From an uncultured Lachnospiraceae bacterium (GTDB lineage Bacteria > Bacillota > Clostridia > Lachnospirales > Lachnospiraceae): 50,559 nt of DNA. Shown here piece by piece: positions 50,357 to 50,559 of this stretch. A program made the position numbers and the translations under genes. The notes under the pieces were generated by a model, which worked only from the letters and a program-made list of their open reading frames with translations, made no database searches and was not told where the DNA came from. The DNA is taken from contig CARQVR010000020.1 in the NCBI GenBank assembly GCA_949051815.1, positions 1 to 50,559 on the forward strand, written 5' to 3'. Numbering within the stretch: position 1 is the stretch's first letter; the number at the start of each line of letters is the position of its first letter.

Positions 50357-50559
50357 TTACTCACTATTCGGCTCCAAAAGCGCCTTTTCATAGCTTTCCA
50401 GAATAATTCTCTGGATCCGGTCCCGGGTCTCGGAATTAATCGGATGTGCAATATCACGGTACTCGCCGTCCGACGCCTTCTTACTCGGCATAGCTATGAA
50501 CAACCCTTTTTCGCCTTCAATTACTTTAATGTCATGTACCACAAATTCATCGTCAATCG
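50357..50559 (-). CDS. spoVG: SpoVG (5' part missing at window edge)
   Basis: The visible 67 C-terminal codons run to the end of the window without a start. The reading is typical SpoVG: DDEFVVHDIKVIEGEKG, then FIAMPSKKASDGEYRDIAHP, followed by INSETRDRIQ and a short tail ending PNSE. SpoVG is a small RNA/DNA-binding regulator of about 90-100 residues, found in sporulating and non-sporulating Firmicutes. About 25-30 residues are missing at the N terminus. The TAA at 50357 is followed by a strong terminator. Confidence 0.96.
   Translation of the reverse strand, partial: IDDEFVVHDIKVIEGEKGLFIAMPSKKASDGEYRDIAHPINSETRDRIQRIILESYEKALLEPNSE

Noticed and set aside
1..50559. CRISPR arrays, insertion sequences, prophage or tRNA/rRNA genes
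   Set aside because: I looked for regular repeat-spacer patterns, transposase or integrase motifs and tRNA-like cloverleaf signs and saw none.

Overview
The window looks like a chromosomal segment of an anaerobic, spore-forming member of the Clostridia, most likely a Lachnospiraceae relative. Evidence for this is the sporulation genes spoVT and spoVG, the gene order spoVG-pth-mfd, an isoleucyl-tRNA synthetase behind a T-box leader, moderate GC content, strong GGAGG ribosome binding sites, and family choices typical of that group. The assignment is by gene content only. Most genes lie on the minus strand; only lacI-type regulator, GH4, carbonic anhydrase and AEC transporter genes (about 31.2-33.6 kb and 36.0-37.5 kb) are on the plus strand.

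Layout on the minus strand, right to left: spoVG (cut by the window edge), pth and mfd; a GH13 alpha-glucosidase; a PAS-GAF-GGDEF diguanylate cyclase followed by a PfkB-family sugar kinase; a 33-residue microprotein preceded by a LexA-box-like palindrome; an alpha/beta hydrolase, a membrane-anchored MurF-like ligase and ddl; carbonic anhydrase and AEC transporter (plus strand); spoVT and pncB; a divergon of a LacI regulator with a GH4 phospho-glycosidase against a BadF-type sugar kinase.

The most remarkable region is 15.9-29.9 kb. It is a tightly packed, single-direction operon headed by a good sigma-A promoter at 29924-29952. In transcription order it encodes a small membrane protein, a VTC-domain protein, a DUF4956 membrane protein, a CotH-like kinase lipoprotein, a 52-residue single-span membrane microprotein, an MBOAT acyltransferase, a DHHW/AlgJ-like acyltransferase, a cellulose-synthase-type GT2 with two PilZ-like domains, a membrane-anchored GH5 endoglucanase, a secreted FG-GAP-like protein, an OmpR-type response regulator, its histidine kinase, and an exported protein of unknown function. 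I read this as a c-di-GMP-responsive factory for an acetylated, probably beta-glucan exopolysaccharide with its own surface sensor. The CotH/VTC/DUF4956 module adds an unexplained phosphate-type chemistry. The GGDEF protein at 42.8-44.2 kb is a possible local source of the second messenger. An amidase-deacetylase fusion follows the operon.

The left 14 kb carries ileS with its T-box and a nested palindromic repeat, then glycogen phosphorylase, an aconitase-family hydratase, an SseB-like protein, a response regulator and a PocR-type hybrid histidine kinase in one direction, and last an M23-like protein that has lost the metal-binding residues. No tRNA, rRNA, CRISPR array, transposase or prophage was seen.
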